Source of the DNA: Prinia subflava
Lineage: Eukaryota; Chordata; Aves; Passeriformes; Cisticolidae
Reading direction: 5' to 3'
Assembly (NCBI RefSeq): GCF_021018805.1
Contig: NC_086248.1
Coordinates: forward strand, 52,333,485-52,397,484
DNA: 64,000 nt
Positions 12,473-26,100 of this stretch are shown here, in pieces (the stretch's first letter is position 1; every line of letters begins with the position of its first letter). A model generated the notes under the pieces. That model was not told where the DNA came from and did no database searches. It saw nothing but the letters and a program-made list of their open reading frames with translations. A program made the position numbers and the translations under genes.

Positions 12473-15400
12473 GAATTACCTAACTGAGCACACTTGGTTT
12501 AATCCCCTTAATTGGGAGAATTGGATTTCGATTTTTGGGGAGTTAGGTTATTTTCTTTTCTTTCTAATTTGTTTTCTTGGGAAAGTATTTAAATGAATTA
12601 CAGTGAGCACATGATGACTTTTGCGCTTTTGGGAGCTCAGACATACTGAAAGTGAGGGTTGCTGCCCAGTGGCAGGGGGAAGATGAGTGGTCAGTGGCTG
12701 CTGCGATGTCTGTATCCCATCGTGTTCAGCCTGTTCCCTCCTCACCTTCCCAATGTATAAGCATGGGCTCTTGCAGTTTGTGCCTTAACAGAGAACTCAG
12801 ATGAGCAGAATATATCTGGGTTAGGTTTGGCTGGTAACAAATTCAAACACAGGTGACAGTTTCTACAAGTCTTACTCTGGCTATAGGAGAACAGACTGTC
12901 CCCCTCTGAATTTAAGACTGTTAATTAAAGAGGTAACTGATAGCTTTTTATCTTTACAAGAATTAGCTGTGAGAGTTGGCTTGTTCTGGTTCTGTGTTAT
13001 TTAGCTGTGATGTTTTTATATTCATGCTGGAAGCCCAACAAATCATTACCATTACAAACAAGGTGTTGCTTATTTGCTACTTTCATTTCCTAATGCTACT
13101 GAGACCCTTCAAGCAGGGTTCACTCCTGAGATGCCCAGGTTATTTAAATTTATCATGGTATGTGGATGGTCTCCTGGCCCTTGCTACTTTTCTGAAATCC
13201 CTTTCTGCACTTGCTCAGTTTTAATGTGGGGTCTTTTGGTCTCCTTGGCAGGAACAACTGCCTCTGTTTTCCAGCTGAGAAAGGGCAGATATCTGGCTTG
13301 TTCTGCTGTCCTCAAAGCTCTTCTTTCATGATCATCTTTGGATCTTTTACTGAAAGTGAATGTGTCTTCTAAGGAATAGAACCATCAGCATAAGCATATT
13401 TACATTGGTTATATGGACACATGGGCAAAATCAGAAAGTTTTTGTGCTTTTCATTCTTCCCTTAATGAATGCTAAAAGGGCTGTGGGTTTGGGTTTGATT
13501 CCTCCAAGGTTTGCAGTTTCTGCCATTATTCTTCCCAAGTTAACTTCCTCCTCTGGCATTTCCCCCTCCCTCTGCCCCCACACATGTGTGGGGAGGATAG
13601 GTGAAAGATAGCTTTCACAACCCATGGGAGCCCTGGAGATTGCAAGATAAAGCATTCTGCTAGTCAGTCTAACTCTGGCATGCCTCTTTGCCAGAGAGAG
13701 ACCAGGGTTTGATGAGTCGTAGCAGGCAGAGGCATGACTTAATGCAGTGCAGCTTTTCTAAATGCATTGCTGAGATAAAATTTTCCTTTTTTAATTTACT
13801 CAGTGAAGTAACAGGAGATGAAAAGACAAAAAAGGGAGTGCTCTCCATGTTGATAATTGTTCACTTCTTGCAAAGAAAAATTTCAGTATTCAATTGTTTT
13901 TCTAAAAGTAATTTTCTATAAATCCTATCCCTGTGTGGTGAGGACAAGTAAAATCTGAATGTTGCTATTAATACCAGATCCATATGAGCAGGTAACCTAG
14001 TTCTGTGGAATAAAAAAGTAGTAGAACTACATGTCACCATGTCTTCAAATGAGAAGCAAATTAAGAGGCCTTTAAGATAAGGTTTGGTAGAGTTTAGGTG
14101 CATTCTGAAGAATATCTTTCTCCCTTATCCTCAGAGTTTTTTTTAGGAGGGTTGTAGATGTGACTGTGGAGTGAAAAAGAAGTTTGAATGGGAAACAAGC
14201 AAAATGATGTGGGCTTTTGCTCCAGGCAGCCAAGGACAGTTTTGCCAGTTAGGTTTTGGGTTGTTTCTGGGGCTAAAGCCACTCTGGTCTCTTCCCACAC
14301 AGGTGGTGCTGGCTGTGACCCTCGCTGGTGTGTAGCTGCACCATTCCACAGTGCTCCTGGGGACATGGATGTGTGTAAGTGTGCTCCTGACAGTGGTCCT
14401 CAGAGTTATGAATGAAGCTGGAGTTTTGGCCTCTGGCTGGAGTTGTAAAAATGATGCTGTGTTTAAATATGTTTTGTAAAGCATTCAGAAGACTTGCTTT
14501 TGGAGCAGAAAGGTCAAACATTTGATTGCTGATGGTGGTTGGATGCAGTTACGTACACTTAGATTTTCTCCCAGCTTCTTGCTTGTGAGTGCCTTTCACC
14601 TGAAGGATGAGGGACTAGCAAGTACTTCAAAGGCCCTGAGACTTTGCTCCTTTTTGTGTCTTTAGTGTTGACAGTGTGGTAATTAATGCAAAACTGATTG
14701 AGAACAAATTGTTGTTAAAACAAGAGATGATGTCTACTCAAGCCTGCAGTGTTTGTGCCTTAGTGACTCTCTGAATGTCACGTGGAGCAGGAACCACCAC
14801 TCCACGGTGATTGTCATGGCTGCATCCTCAAGTGTGGTGCTTGTGAAAGGAGAACAAGGACTCAGGGGACCTGTGAAGGGGAGCATCCTCACAAACTCTG
14901 AGTTGGTCTGTGTGAGCTGGTGACACAGTAGAAAAGACTCTGGTTCAACTTTTATTAATAATAAATGGCCTTTAGATGATGTTAATGACAGCTCAAATGT
15001 ATCATTTTGAACAACTTCTGGTTCCTTTTGAGGACAGTGATAAATGCCCAGATAAAGGCTAGTGATGCTCTTCCCTCCTGAGGAGAGGAGTGATGACTCT
15101 TGAGTGATGTTACAGATGGTTGTCAGAGAAGATGGTGGAGCAACTGAATGAGACAGGCATTCAGGAAGTAATTTATTGCAAGTCTGTTGAGAGATGAATT
15201 AAAGAGGGAGTAAAAGTGAAACACCCCATGGAGCATGGTTTGTGAAGTAATGAGCTACAGGCAAGAAGTCGTGTGAAAATGTTCAGTGGAGGAGGTGGCA
15301 CACACAAAACAGAAGGTGTTCTATTTGGTAGTGATACAACTTAAGTAGCTTCTGATCTAATTACTCTAAGTTCTAGCTGTTTATTCTTGCTTGTCTTGCA

Positions 15401-15483
15401 GACAAGCACTGGGGATTTGTACCATTTGAGAGCAAGGAGGGAGGATGAATGAACTGAAAAAGAGAATGTATTTCACAGGTCTG

Positions 15484-15606
15484 TTTTGTTGGGGTTTTTT
15501 GTTTTTGTTTTTTTTTTTTGGGGGGGGTGTTTTTTTGGTGGTCGGTTGTTTGGTTTTGGGGGGGGTTGTTTGTTTTTTGTTTGGTTTTTTCTTTGTTTGT
15601 TTTGTT
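15484..15606 (+). repeat. G/T-only low-complexity tract with long G runs
   Basis: About 120 bases of the plus strand consist almost only of G and T. They include a G4 run at 15491-15494 and two runs of eight G at 15520-15527 and 15558-15565, embedded in T-rich TTTG-type units. The tract lies in RNF217 intron 1 with the G-rich strand as the sense strand. The open frames through it are artefacts of the biased composition. Confidence 0.85.
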
Positions 15607-18600
15607 AAAGAAATTTGATGGAGAATGCCAGGATATCACTGGCACAAATCAGGGATCTAGACTGACAAAGTTACTACTGAAACCACAGAAATGCCTTAAA
15701 GGCAGGTGCAAAATGTGTAGTATAAATTTGAACTGTCTTTGGTTGGCACATCTTGAATCACGTCTACTTGAATTTCATTTGGTTAGCACCTACTGCTGTG
15801 GAGTTCTGAATCGTGGTGATTCCTTCAAGTATTTTCCACAAATTATTACTGGTTTTTAAAAGAAAATAAATTCATAATGACACACTTTCTACATGTACGA
15901 GAAAAGTAGTTCTTCACTGCTTTGTAATGTACCAATGAAAATGAAAGAAAAGTTTCCAGTGAACTAGAAAGGAATAGGATTTTACTTATAAATAAAGGGA
16001 ATTTTAATCTAACTGTTTCTTTACTTAGAGTATGAAAGTCCTCTAGACTGCCCCTTCCCTTGCATCAGTGCATTTCCAGAATTTTTTTAATGCATTACTC
16101 CCTTGGTAATTTACAGGGGATAATGTGGCACATTGGTAGAAATTAAATTTCTCTACAGAAGTGTATACTTGGCATGGCCATGTTCACTCTCAGCTTTAAG
16201 AATTAAGAGCAATTAAGCATGTGCATCTCTGAACTAAGAGGGAAGTTTCAGTTAGAAAATGCTGGTTTGTAGATATCTTACAAAATAGAATGGCCCCTTT
16301 AAGGAATATAGCTGCAATACAGCAGCACAAGTACTGCCTGTAAATGTTACATTACATTAGCCTGGGGCAGGCCAAATGACAGGTATAAATCAGTGCTTTT
16401 CTGGTCTTGTTTGAACTTTATTGTGTTAACTAAGATTTACTTTAAAAGAAGGCTCAGGGTGTGGAAATGATTTTCTGACTTCAGGTATTGTGCCATCTAT
16501 TTTCTCTTGGTATCATTGCTTTCTTGAGTAGTGAGTAAATCAATGTAGAATCTGTGTGTGTGTCCTGTCTCTGTTCCCCCCTGCCCTTTCTCCTCCCTAC
16601 CCCCTGCCAAAAAAAGCACTTTTAAAATAAAATGTCAGGAGTTGTCAGGGGGAGGTACATAGTGTTCTCCTGATAATTTAAATGTTACCTTTCTGTAGGA
16701 TGAAAGGCTAGAACCTGCTTTCTTCTTCTGAATTATAAGCAGAGTGGCCCTTCCTGAGATGCTTTACAGAAGTGAAGCACTATTGAGTGTGAGAGCTGGA
16801 TGTTGCTGATTTAACACCGCTGCAGCTCAGCTCCTCTTAGACATATGAGTCCTTCCTCATGCTGTGAAAATACACCATGCTGTTCTGTATACTGAAGGTT
16901 CTGAAGTTTTTCATACACTGTGGTTTTCTTAAAACTTGGGGGTTTGACATTGTGAGAAGCTGATATTGAAGGGATAAGGTTCTTCAAAATAAAAAGAAAA
17001 TTAAGGAAAATTATAAAACTAGTTATTTGTATCAATGTCATAAGAGATTGTTTTATTTTGTTTTTCCTTTCTCATTCTGTAGCATGTCCTGAATCCATGG
17101 CAGCAGGTAGCCTGACAGGCTTCCTCTAAAGCTATACTTCCATCATTTTCTGATGTTAGTGCACAAAGATGGACTGTTTTGGTAGGACAAGGCTCCATTG
17201 AAGTTACTGCTAATAAGCAAGCCAGCTCTGTTCACTTCAGTCCCCTTCAAAACACAGGAAAAAGCTCAGTCTTTGCCAAACTTGAAAAGCTGAAACTATT
17301 ACAGAGGTTAAAAATTATTTATTTCAAGTGGGTGTAAAACATATTTTCAAAATAAACACTGAAACCACACCTGACTCTTACCACATATATTAATCATATT
17401 CTGTGTGGGCATGAAGTACAGAAAATGTTGAGCTTTGTATTCCTTGGTTTTATAAATGCAGGTTTGTTCTAACTAGCATTTAATATAAACAATGCTTAAG
17501 TACTGTCAGATACAGTGCACCTTCTTCTTATGTAGTGCTACTCCATTTTAGTTTAGTTTATTCCTGGCAGAAAGATATAGCTCTTTTAATACCTCCCTAA
17601 TGCTTTAATTTTTTTAAAAATATATGATGTAGTCATAGATAGGATTAATTTGACTATTTGGTTCTAAAGCATACCTATACTTGTCTAAACAGAAGCTGAT
17701 GCTAATCTGGTGCAATAGTTTTTTGTGTTTCTGTAGCAAGTTGTTCTTTTAGTTCAGTGGGCTTGTGTTCCGACTATCATCTGCTTTTTAAGTACAGCTC
17801 CTTGATGCACTGAGTGATTCTTCTGAGAGCAGTCCAGTGGTCTGTATGCTTGGTTTCTATTTCACATGCTGCTACAGGTGAATCAGTGTCCTGCAGGTAT
17901 AAAATGTTGGCATTCCCCAGCGTGTAGTATGTGAGGTTTGGGGGATTTTTTTTGTTCTATTTTTTTTTTGGTGCCTTTGAGTACATACTCCTCCTTTCCT
18001 TACACTTGTCTGTGTAAAAGCCAAACTAAGTCTGGCATCGTTTGCATGTGGCAGAGATCTGCTCACCTTTTAGAGCTGGAAATGAAACACGGGGAATTTC
18101 CCTCCTAAAAATGAGTATATTACTGGGGAGCTGCCTCTCCTGTGTACTGCAGACAGATTTGCCTCCGTGCTGACCTGTCTGTGCCTTGAGCCAAGGCTGC
18201 CCAGGGCACCATGGCAGTGATAGCTTGCTGAGATGTTCTCCACTGTGATCTGGTCTGAGATTCGCTGCCACCATCCACACCCTGCAGTTCTATCCCTAAC
18301 ATGTACATAATCTCTTTGCTCTCCTGAGTTAGCTGTGTTGCTGAGAGAACACAGGTAGTGCAGTAGGATTTTTTTTTTAAATCGGTATAAACCTTGGGTT
18401 TGATACCATGTTGTTATGACTCTTCTAATTCAATGGTTCCTGACTGAATTATCATTCATTTAGAGTCCATGTGGCTCAGTTGCTGAAGCACCAATGACAG
18501 GGTTGCGTTGTGTTGCCTTTTAGGGTTTTGCCCATCTTTTTTAGCTTAAATACTGCATTAGTGGAGTCTTTGTGTCTTCTGGTACCACTGTGCAGCAACG

Positions 18601-19878
18601 AGATCTGCATCCAAATCTGAGGTGTTTCTGTCTTATTTAAAGTATTGTTCAGCAGGTTTCTCTAATTGAGCATGTTAAAGAATAAGCACTATGGGGAAAT
18701 CAAACTTACCAACCTTCAAACAATAATTCCTGGAAAGAGATGCTGGTTGCACTCTTTTTCTCTTCATGGAGATACTCACTAAGGAAGGAGTTGAGTTGGT
18801 GGTCAGCTGCACTTGTGCAGTCAAAACTCACTGGTTCAAGATTCTGGAGGCAGACACAAACATGCTTTTAGCTGGGTCCTTGCAGACTCAAGATCCGGCA
18901 GAGTTTATTAACTTGGGCTCACTGCCAAGCAAATGCAACTCTGGTGCTCTCAGACCAAGCAGGATCAGCTGTTTTGGCATGGAGTCCAAGCAGTTAAAGC
19001 CTGCCAAGCGTGAAGGGTGTAAATCGGGGTCCAGCACAGTTCTTGGATCCAGGAGCTCTGGAAACACGTAAACAAGTAGCTCTGAATGTATGGATCAGCT
19101 TGGGACCACCAGGACTCATTAGATCAGCAACAGTTTCTACTCTGGTAACTTCAAGTTTGTTTGTCTGGTTTTAGTTTGGTTTTTATTCAAGTTTTTTAAT
19201 GTTGTTCTTGTTGGGGTATGATTTTTTTAAAAACTTTTAACTCTTGAGTTCTGGGGAAATACATCAGTTTGATCAGGCCCAAGCTCAGCTGAAACTTTCT
19301 GCGTGTGCAGTATGGCATGTCAGGAGCTTCCTGAAAGCAGACTGCGGAGGCACTGAGTGTACTGGGCAGGAACCAGCTCAGGGTTCCTGAGTCAGAGCTG
19401 CTGATCCTAAATTGACTTTTAATTTCTCTGTGCTGTGATTCCCGTGTCGTTTTGCAGTGAAACAGTATGCAAGTGTTTCCTTTGTCTGTTTTCTCACAGC
19501 CTTTGTGAGCCATGACTGTGGTGCACTCACCATTACACCCAAAGTATGGAGTACTGGGTGGACATTGTTAGTTAGAACTTGTGTTTGGTTTTGTGGTGTG
19601 TGTAGCCATGGTACATACACTGAGAATATGTTTAATAACAGCAGTTGTCAGGGTAATTAGCTTTTCCATTTGGATTTGAAAATGCTCTTTGGAAAAATTG
19701 CAGTGTGCTTGGTGTAACTCCACCAAGCCACAAATTAAATAATTTAAAGATGATGTGCTAGGTAGTCTCTGGATTGTTACAGAATTTGAAGTTAATTTTC
19801 CTCACAAACTTCACCAATGGTTGCTTAACTTTTCGAAGCAAAAGGTCATACAGATCATTTTGGTTTTTTTATATGCAG

Positions 19879-20112
19879 GTGCAGCTGGGACAGGCGGATA
19901 TAAAATGCCCCATCACAGAGTGCAGTGAACACCTGGATGAAACAACTGTCCTCTATAACCTGCCCCATGATGACATCATCAAGTACAAATACTTCCTGGA
20001 ACTCAGCCGCATTGACTCCAGCACCAAGCCATGCCCTCAGTGCAAGCACTTTACAACCTTCCGGAGGAGAGGCCACATTCCTACCCCTGCCAAATTGGAG
20101 AACAAATACAAA
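19879..20112 (+). CDS. RNF217: RNF217 exon 2: end of RING1 and start of IBR
   Basis: RNF217 is an RBR-type E3 ubiquitin ligase. Published mammalian work links it to ubiquitination and degradation of the iron exporter ferroportin. This exon encodes 78 residues, starting with VQLGQADIKC. The CPITEC motif (Cys at exon residues 10 and 15) supplies the last zinc ligands of RING1. A conserved helical linker with 'KYKYFLEL' follows, then KPCPQCKHF (Cys 52 and 55), the first two ligands of the IBR zinc-binding domain. The exon ends at NKYK. The acceptor is ATATGCAG and the donor is GTGAGC at 20113. Its length of 234 nt with phase 0 at both ends makes it frame-neutral. The open frame 19774-20142 is this exon plus intron read-through. 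The exon with the first RING1 ligands is upstream of the window. Confidence 0.97.
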
Positions 20113-23100
20113 GTGAGCATGCTTGCCGGGGCTGTGGGTTAGATGGCACTGCAAAAGTAGGACAGCATTTGGTGAGCATTAAATGAACTTTTTTGTTTCA
20201 CTGGAGCTGTGTGCAAGCTGTCATTAGGAATGTACACCTGTAGTACATCATTGATTAAGTACTTAATTGACTTCTAACAGTTCAAGCAGCTGAACTCTTC
20301 AACCTGTATTTTTTTGGTAGGTAGCATAATTTTGTCCTGAGATACCTTTTAATTTAAAGAGTGTTGTCTTTCTGACATTCAGATAATATGGGCACAGTCA
20401 GAAGAGACTGGGAAAGGGGAATTACCACTATAACCAATAATTTTAGACACACAGCTTCTAAGTTTTCCCTGAAACTCTGGGTGAGTGAGTTCCGGGCATT
20501 TATGATGTTAGGCTGTTGGCTTTTCTTCTTCCTTAGTAATAAAGCTGTTGTCTGTCCTGCATGTTGATTCTGATTTCTTCACTCCCTTACCAGGGGTTAT
20601 ACATTACTGTAGTCTCATCATTCACAGTGCAGAACTTTGAGAAATAGAGGGGAAAAAATATTTCTACAGCATTTCTTTTCATGGAACAGTTTCTTGTACT
20701 GTGATTTTAATCAAAGATAAAAAGCAAGAATTTATAATAAGCTTTGAGCTGCTGAAAGTCCATCTGAGTTCCAGAAAACAACAGTTGTCTGCAGCACCAT
20801 GTTCTGTGATAATTTTCCATCCGGTTACTAGATTTGTTGTGGTTAATTTCATGACTGAGCTGGCCTTTCCTGGACAAACCAGTTCTCCTCAGTAGGAGTT
20901 TAGATGACTGTTTAGATAGCCCTAATTACACAGTGTAAGATTCAGCTCAGTATGAAGATTAAAAGGTGGAAGGTTGTGTATTCATTGGAGTTGAAAAGTT
21001 GGTAAAGCTAATTCTGAGTTATGACCTCTTTGTGCATATCTGTATAGGGCATGAGTTACGTGACACATTCTGTTGGACCCAGTGTTTTCAAATTTTTGTC
21101 GTCTTACATTGACATGGAAAAAATTTGAAACTGCAAGTAAAATTCCTTCTGCCCAAAGCTATTCTCCTTCACCCATCTGCTTCATCATCACCACACATCA
21201 GTTGCAATCTAGGGTAGATCAGAGCTTTTAATGCTTTGGCAGCCACCTCTCAAGTGTCAGAGGCTGTTAGTGTCCCACAGGTGTGGGTCATTGGTGGTGC
21301 AGCTGTTGTATCATAGGCCTGCCAGATCTGAGAACATTCCTCAGAGCATAACCAGTCCTCTTTTATGAGTTAAAATGTTCCCAACTGCCCTACAAACTAC
21401 AATGGGAAGGAGTGGGAGACTGTGATGTATGTTGCAAGCAGGAGCAGTTCGTTGGTCATGTGGTGATTCAGTGTGTGTACCTGTGATCTGCAGAGCTTAA
21501 ATCTCCTGGCAGCAGACTCTGGTGAAATCTATCCTTTGAACTGAGCCCAGGTGTTGTGTGGAAGAGTATCTAGTTGATGCTAGTTAGAAATATAATTGGG
21601 AAAATGCTGACAAGCAATATGAATTATTGTGGCCCACAAGGCTTCAGCATACTCCTTGAACCTCAATTGTTTTCTGGTGTAGGTACAGTTTTAGTGATTT
21701 ATTTTAAGCTTAGCACAAGGATAAGTTTTGTTGTAGGGAGAAGGTTTAAAAAGATGACTATATGTGACGTGGAGTATATGTGAGGAATTTACATACACAT
21801 GTAGCTGTGAACCAATATTATCTGTTTTCTTAGGTTCTCATTCTCTTACTACTGATTACATGTACACATTGTGTCTTGAATTTTAGGCTGTTTGGAGGCA
21901 AAGAGGCATTTTCTTTTGTGGATAGCATAGGAGACATCTCACTGGAGGCTTTTGAGGCTTCCCCATACACATATAAGTAATATAAACAGCAATTGCACCA
22001 GGTGAATTCTGCACCAGCATTGCAAGTACTGGCTTCAAGAGAACTGAGTCATGTGTGGAGAACACGAACGCACACGCCTGCTGGTAGGATCACAGCACAG
22101 CCAGTACACTCACTCTTTTATACACTGCAAGGGGAAAGCACTCTGAAATTCCAGACTTCATTTGATCTGATACTTTAAAAATGTTAATGCCATTTCTAAA
22201 ATTTTGATACAGTATTTAAAATTACAAATTAAACAGAAATTTGAAGAGGCAAAGTTATAGACTAGTCTTTCTTATTATAGCTGATTTGTGTCAGCTAAGC
22301 TGATCTAGGTCCAGTAGTTCAATTGGCTGAGATTCAAGTCTTGGTGTACTAAGCCTAGAAAGTTAACATGTTATGTTGAGGAAGAAGGAGGGGAAGGAAA
22401 GGAGAACTTACTGTCCAAACCTTTCTTCTACCGTTAGTGCCACTTAGGGCCACACAGAACAGCAAGAGAACTATTTATTTTTTCTCTGTAAAATATTTTT
22501 ATCACAAATGGATCCAGCATTAACTCTGAAACAGTTTCCTTGGCCGCTCTCATATGTCCTGAATTGAGTGTGTAATGTGGTTGCAGACAAGACCCTAACA
22601 AACCTGTGTTCAGAGCTGTTATGCAAAAGTCCAATGGAAATGGACAGAAATGGAAAAATTGCTGTTCAAGTTCCTGTGCTTGGAACAGGTAGAGGTTTCA
22701 CAAGAGTAAGAAGACCTGTTCTGTGAGGAAGCTCTGGCCTTGCCTGTTAAAGTTAGTTTTTTGACCTGCCACTTGCCATGGAGAAGCAATAGTCTGCTCT
22801 ATGAGATTCATAGTAAAGTTTTCTTATTCACTTCTGTCAAGAGATACACATCACATAAAAGGAGGACTTGAGTGCTTGGGTTTGCAAATGTAAATGTTTT
22901 TTCAATGCAGTTGTTACACAAACTATCTTTTTTTGAACTACTGAAGAGTTTCTGAAAGCTATTCTAGAACTAGGTGGAATTTGTACCAGCAGAGATGCTG
23001 TGATAGAGCTGATCTGTTACCTCCTCACTTTTGGATCAGATTTTAACTTAAAGTGGCAGATTTCTTCATGGCTATGCATGGCTTCAATCTTCCTTGAGCC

Positions 23101-26100
23101 TCAGCTGCTGCCGATCAGGTGGTTTTGCTGTGCTCTTCCTCCTCGCTCTCAGCTGTTCATTCCTGCAGCCTGCTTTTGCTTATGTTCATGTTTTGGTGTC
23201 ACACTGGGAGCTGGATCAAAGATCAGCCCTAAAGGGGTACAAAATTTGTCTGTTTTGTTGCTTATTTTCAGCTGTTTCAAGAGAGGAGATGAGTTGATGA
23301 TGAGGAGAAGGAAGTTGTTTTGGCTGGAGCCCATATTTATTTTCAAATAAAGGCACAGTATCTGCAGCGAGAGACTGTAATTTATGTAATCAGTTAATTG
23401 CATAATTAATTTGGCCATTCTGTTATAGAGCTGCTGTTCCACCAAGCAGCAGAAAATCCCACTGAGCTTTTTGTACCTTCAGGTTCTAGGAATATTTTTC
23501 ATGTGTAATCAGTTTTGCTATCATCAGGTCACATTGAGTTGTGTTTTGTGTTGAAATTATCTATCAGTTTTGAAACATCTTTTGCTCTGAGATGAGGAAA
23601 CTGATAGATAAAGTAGCTTGCAGTAAAGAGGCTTGCTAAGAAAGTGGAAAATGTTAGCCTCAAAGGTCAGTGTTTCAGAAAGCTGAGAACCAAGACTTAG
23701 AACACAAAGTTGTGCAATCTTCTCTATTTCAAGGGAGGCTGATCTGCAGATGGCATAGAGGTTTGTGTATATATCCATCCTTTCAATTCTAATCAACAGA
23801 AAGAGAAATCATAAAATAAGTGGGAAAATGTTTGTGTGAAAAAAATATTTGAAAAAAACACAAGGTTAATGTTTTCTTTTGCAGATATAGTTTGTCTGCT
23901 TTGCTGGACTATATTTACTAATTCAAAATCATGTGTAGATAGCATTTCTGTGTCCTTGCTGTGGTGATTTCATGCATAACTACTGAAGCATGTATCAAAT
24001 AATATTTGACTTTTCTTTCAGAAAAGCAGAGAAAAAGTGGAATAAAAATATGAAGGACTGCTGTAATTGCCCTGTTCTGTTTCTGTTTCTTAAGCACAGG
24101 GGCATCACACTGTATCCAAGTTTAAATGGTTTTAGGGATGTGTTTTGCAGACATGAGTTCCAAGAAAAATAAGGTTCATAGCTACTTAAAGGACATAGTT
24201 TTCTTTGCTTGCTTCAGTTATGCTCAGGAAGCATTGAACCCACAGAGAGGTGAAATGGCCCATTCAAAATATAAAAACTATTTACAAGTTCAATTTTGAG
24301 GAAAGTGCTGTCAGGGTGACAGGTGGAAGAGGAAACTGGTAATGAAACATAGAGTTCTCACTAGCTCAGTTAGGGCTATTTGTGGTAAGAAATGTTATTT
24401 TGAGTTCCTGTGGTTATAGCCTCATCCTGTATTTCAGTACTTTCTGATTAATGTATTTAGAAACACCTGATGTCAGTGTGCACGGGTAAGTTTAAATACA
24501 TATCCTGGTGGCTGCTGTATTGCTTTCACTTATGTACATGCTATAATAGAAAGAGAGAATCCAAATAATTTGTCAGATATTCATCAAAAAACAAACCCAC
24601 AGAACTTGTGTTTTAAATTATGTTGCCCTTTTTTTAAGGAAGGGGTTTTAACTTGCAGCTTCCTGACCTGTTGATTTGGGTTTGTAGATTTTAACAACCG
24701 TGTTCTATCTCAAATGTCTGAATACTGCAACTGATAAAACTATTCAGGTTGTAGAACACTTACTTTTGGCTACATGCTCCATCTTTGGCTGAGCATAACA
24801 AATACTGAGTCCTACACTATGATGTTTGCTATAATCTGTCTTTCCAGCAGTAGGACACTGTGACATGTGTTGTTGAAAGACAAATTCAGTGCTGGGAGGG
24901 AGTGAGGAAGAAAAAGGGAAAAAGAAAGGTATGGAGATAGGGGTTAGGATAGGTTAGATGACTGTCTTGTGCATATTGGTTTTTAAAGTATTATGGAAAC
25001 ATTTATGAGTGCTCTGTGTTAGTTTGGTTAGTAGCAATATATATTATTCCTTAGGTTCTTCAGAGCATGAAATTTCCTTTCTTTTAAACTGGTTTTATTA
25101 GGAGAATTCATCTGGGAAGCAGAGATGCAAGTTATTGTATTTTCACTTTTTCAGCATCTTGGCCACTGGCTCATTATATTTGAGAAGGGTCACTATTTTG
25201 TATTGCTTTTGTTTTATACTTTATCATGGCCTTGGACAAATTTTCAGGTAAAAACTGATAATGTTTGTAATGCACATGTTTCAGTCCTAATGTGTTGTTT
25301 CCTTTTAAACAAGATGTAGTGATTGCATGTGTAAATAATTTTGGCTAGCCCCAGCAAAATGTGTAAGGGAGATCAGAGCACCTACTTTGGACTCTTAATT
25401 GTAGTCAAGGAAGCCTAACACCAGTTGTCATGACTCAACAGGAGGGCACAGCAGCTGGTGTGAGCGAGAATTTGAGAAATATGTTTTGGGGACTTCACAT
25501 GTGACTACACTCTAGGATGTAGTTTCCTGAGAAGCACTCCCACACCATGCATGGTAAGCACAGATATTTCTGTGGTGTGGTGGTGAACCAAGTCTGGACA
25601 CAGACATAACAAAAAAACCATGCTTTGGCTGGTTGAATTCCTCAGTCCCATCCATCAGCTGGGTACAAAGCCAGGACCCTGCCAGACATGGGTTGCAACT
25701 GGAGCTGGTGGACAAGGCTCAGCAGTCGCTTGAGAGGCTGAGATGTTTTGCTGCCAAACACAGCAGAAGTAAACGTGTTGCAGGAGCCTGGATATGCCTG
25801 AGTCTAATGTGGCTTCTAGTTCTTGCTTTCCTTAGTCATGATCCAGGTTGGAGGCCTGTCTTTTGTCAGATGAGCAGCTGCAATGTACCTCTGTTTATTA
25901 CTCCTGCAAACGTAGCAGCTGCCTTGGCTTCTCAGAAAAAAAAATAAGCAGGCTGCGGAAGAAGATGTGATGACGATGGTACCTGTTTGACACAATGATT
26001 TAAAACTGAGGGAGTGTAAAGAATAGATCCTTTCTCAGTTTGAATATGGCTTGTGGGTTTTGCCATTAGGTGTGGTCTGTAGCAAGTGGGCTGTTTGGCA

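Larger units (their letters stand above)
1..19878 (+). other. RNF217: RNF217 intron 1, 3' part (upstream exon lies outside the window)
   Basis: This stretch ends at a good splice acceptor: a T-rich tract, then ATATGCAG at 19871-19878, followed directly by the first recognisable RNF217 exon. No sequence coding for the first half of RING1 or the low-complexity N-terminus was seen here, so exon 1 and the promoter must lie upstream. Apart from the two CR1 fragments and the simple repeats listed separately, it is AT-rich non-coding DNA. Open frames of 60-140 codons occur on both strands (for example 10130-10561 on the minus strand and 18766-19071 on the plus strand). They resemble no family I know, overlap frames on the other strand and are treated as chance. 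The assignment as intron is inferred from the downstream exon phase and the family's gene structure. Confidence 0.8.

Noticed and set aside
18766..19071. 101-codon plus-strand open frame before exon 2
   Set aside because: Considered as an alternative first exon. It contains no RING-type cysteine pattern and no donor that would join exon 2 in phase was recognised.
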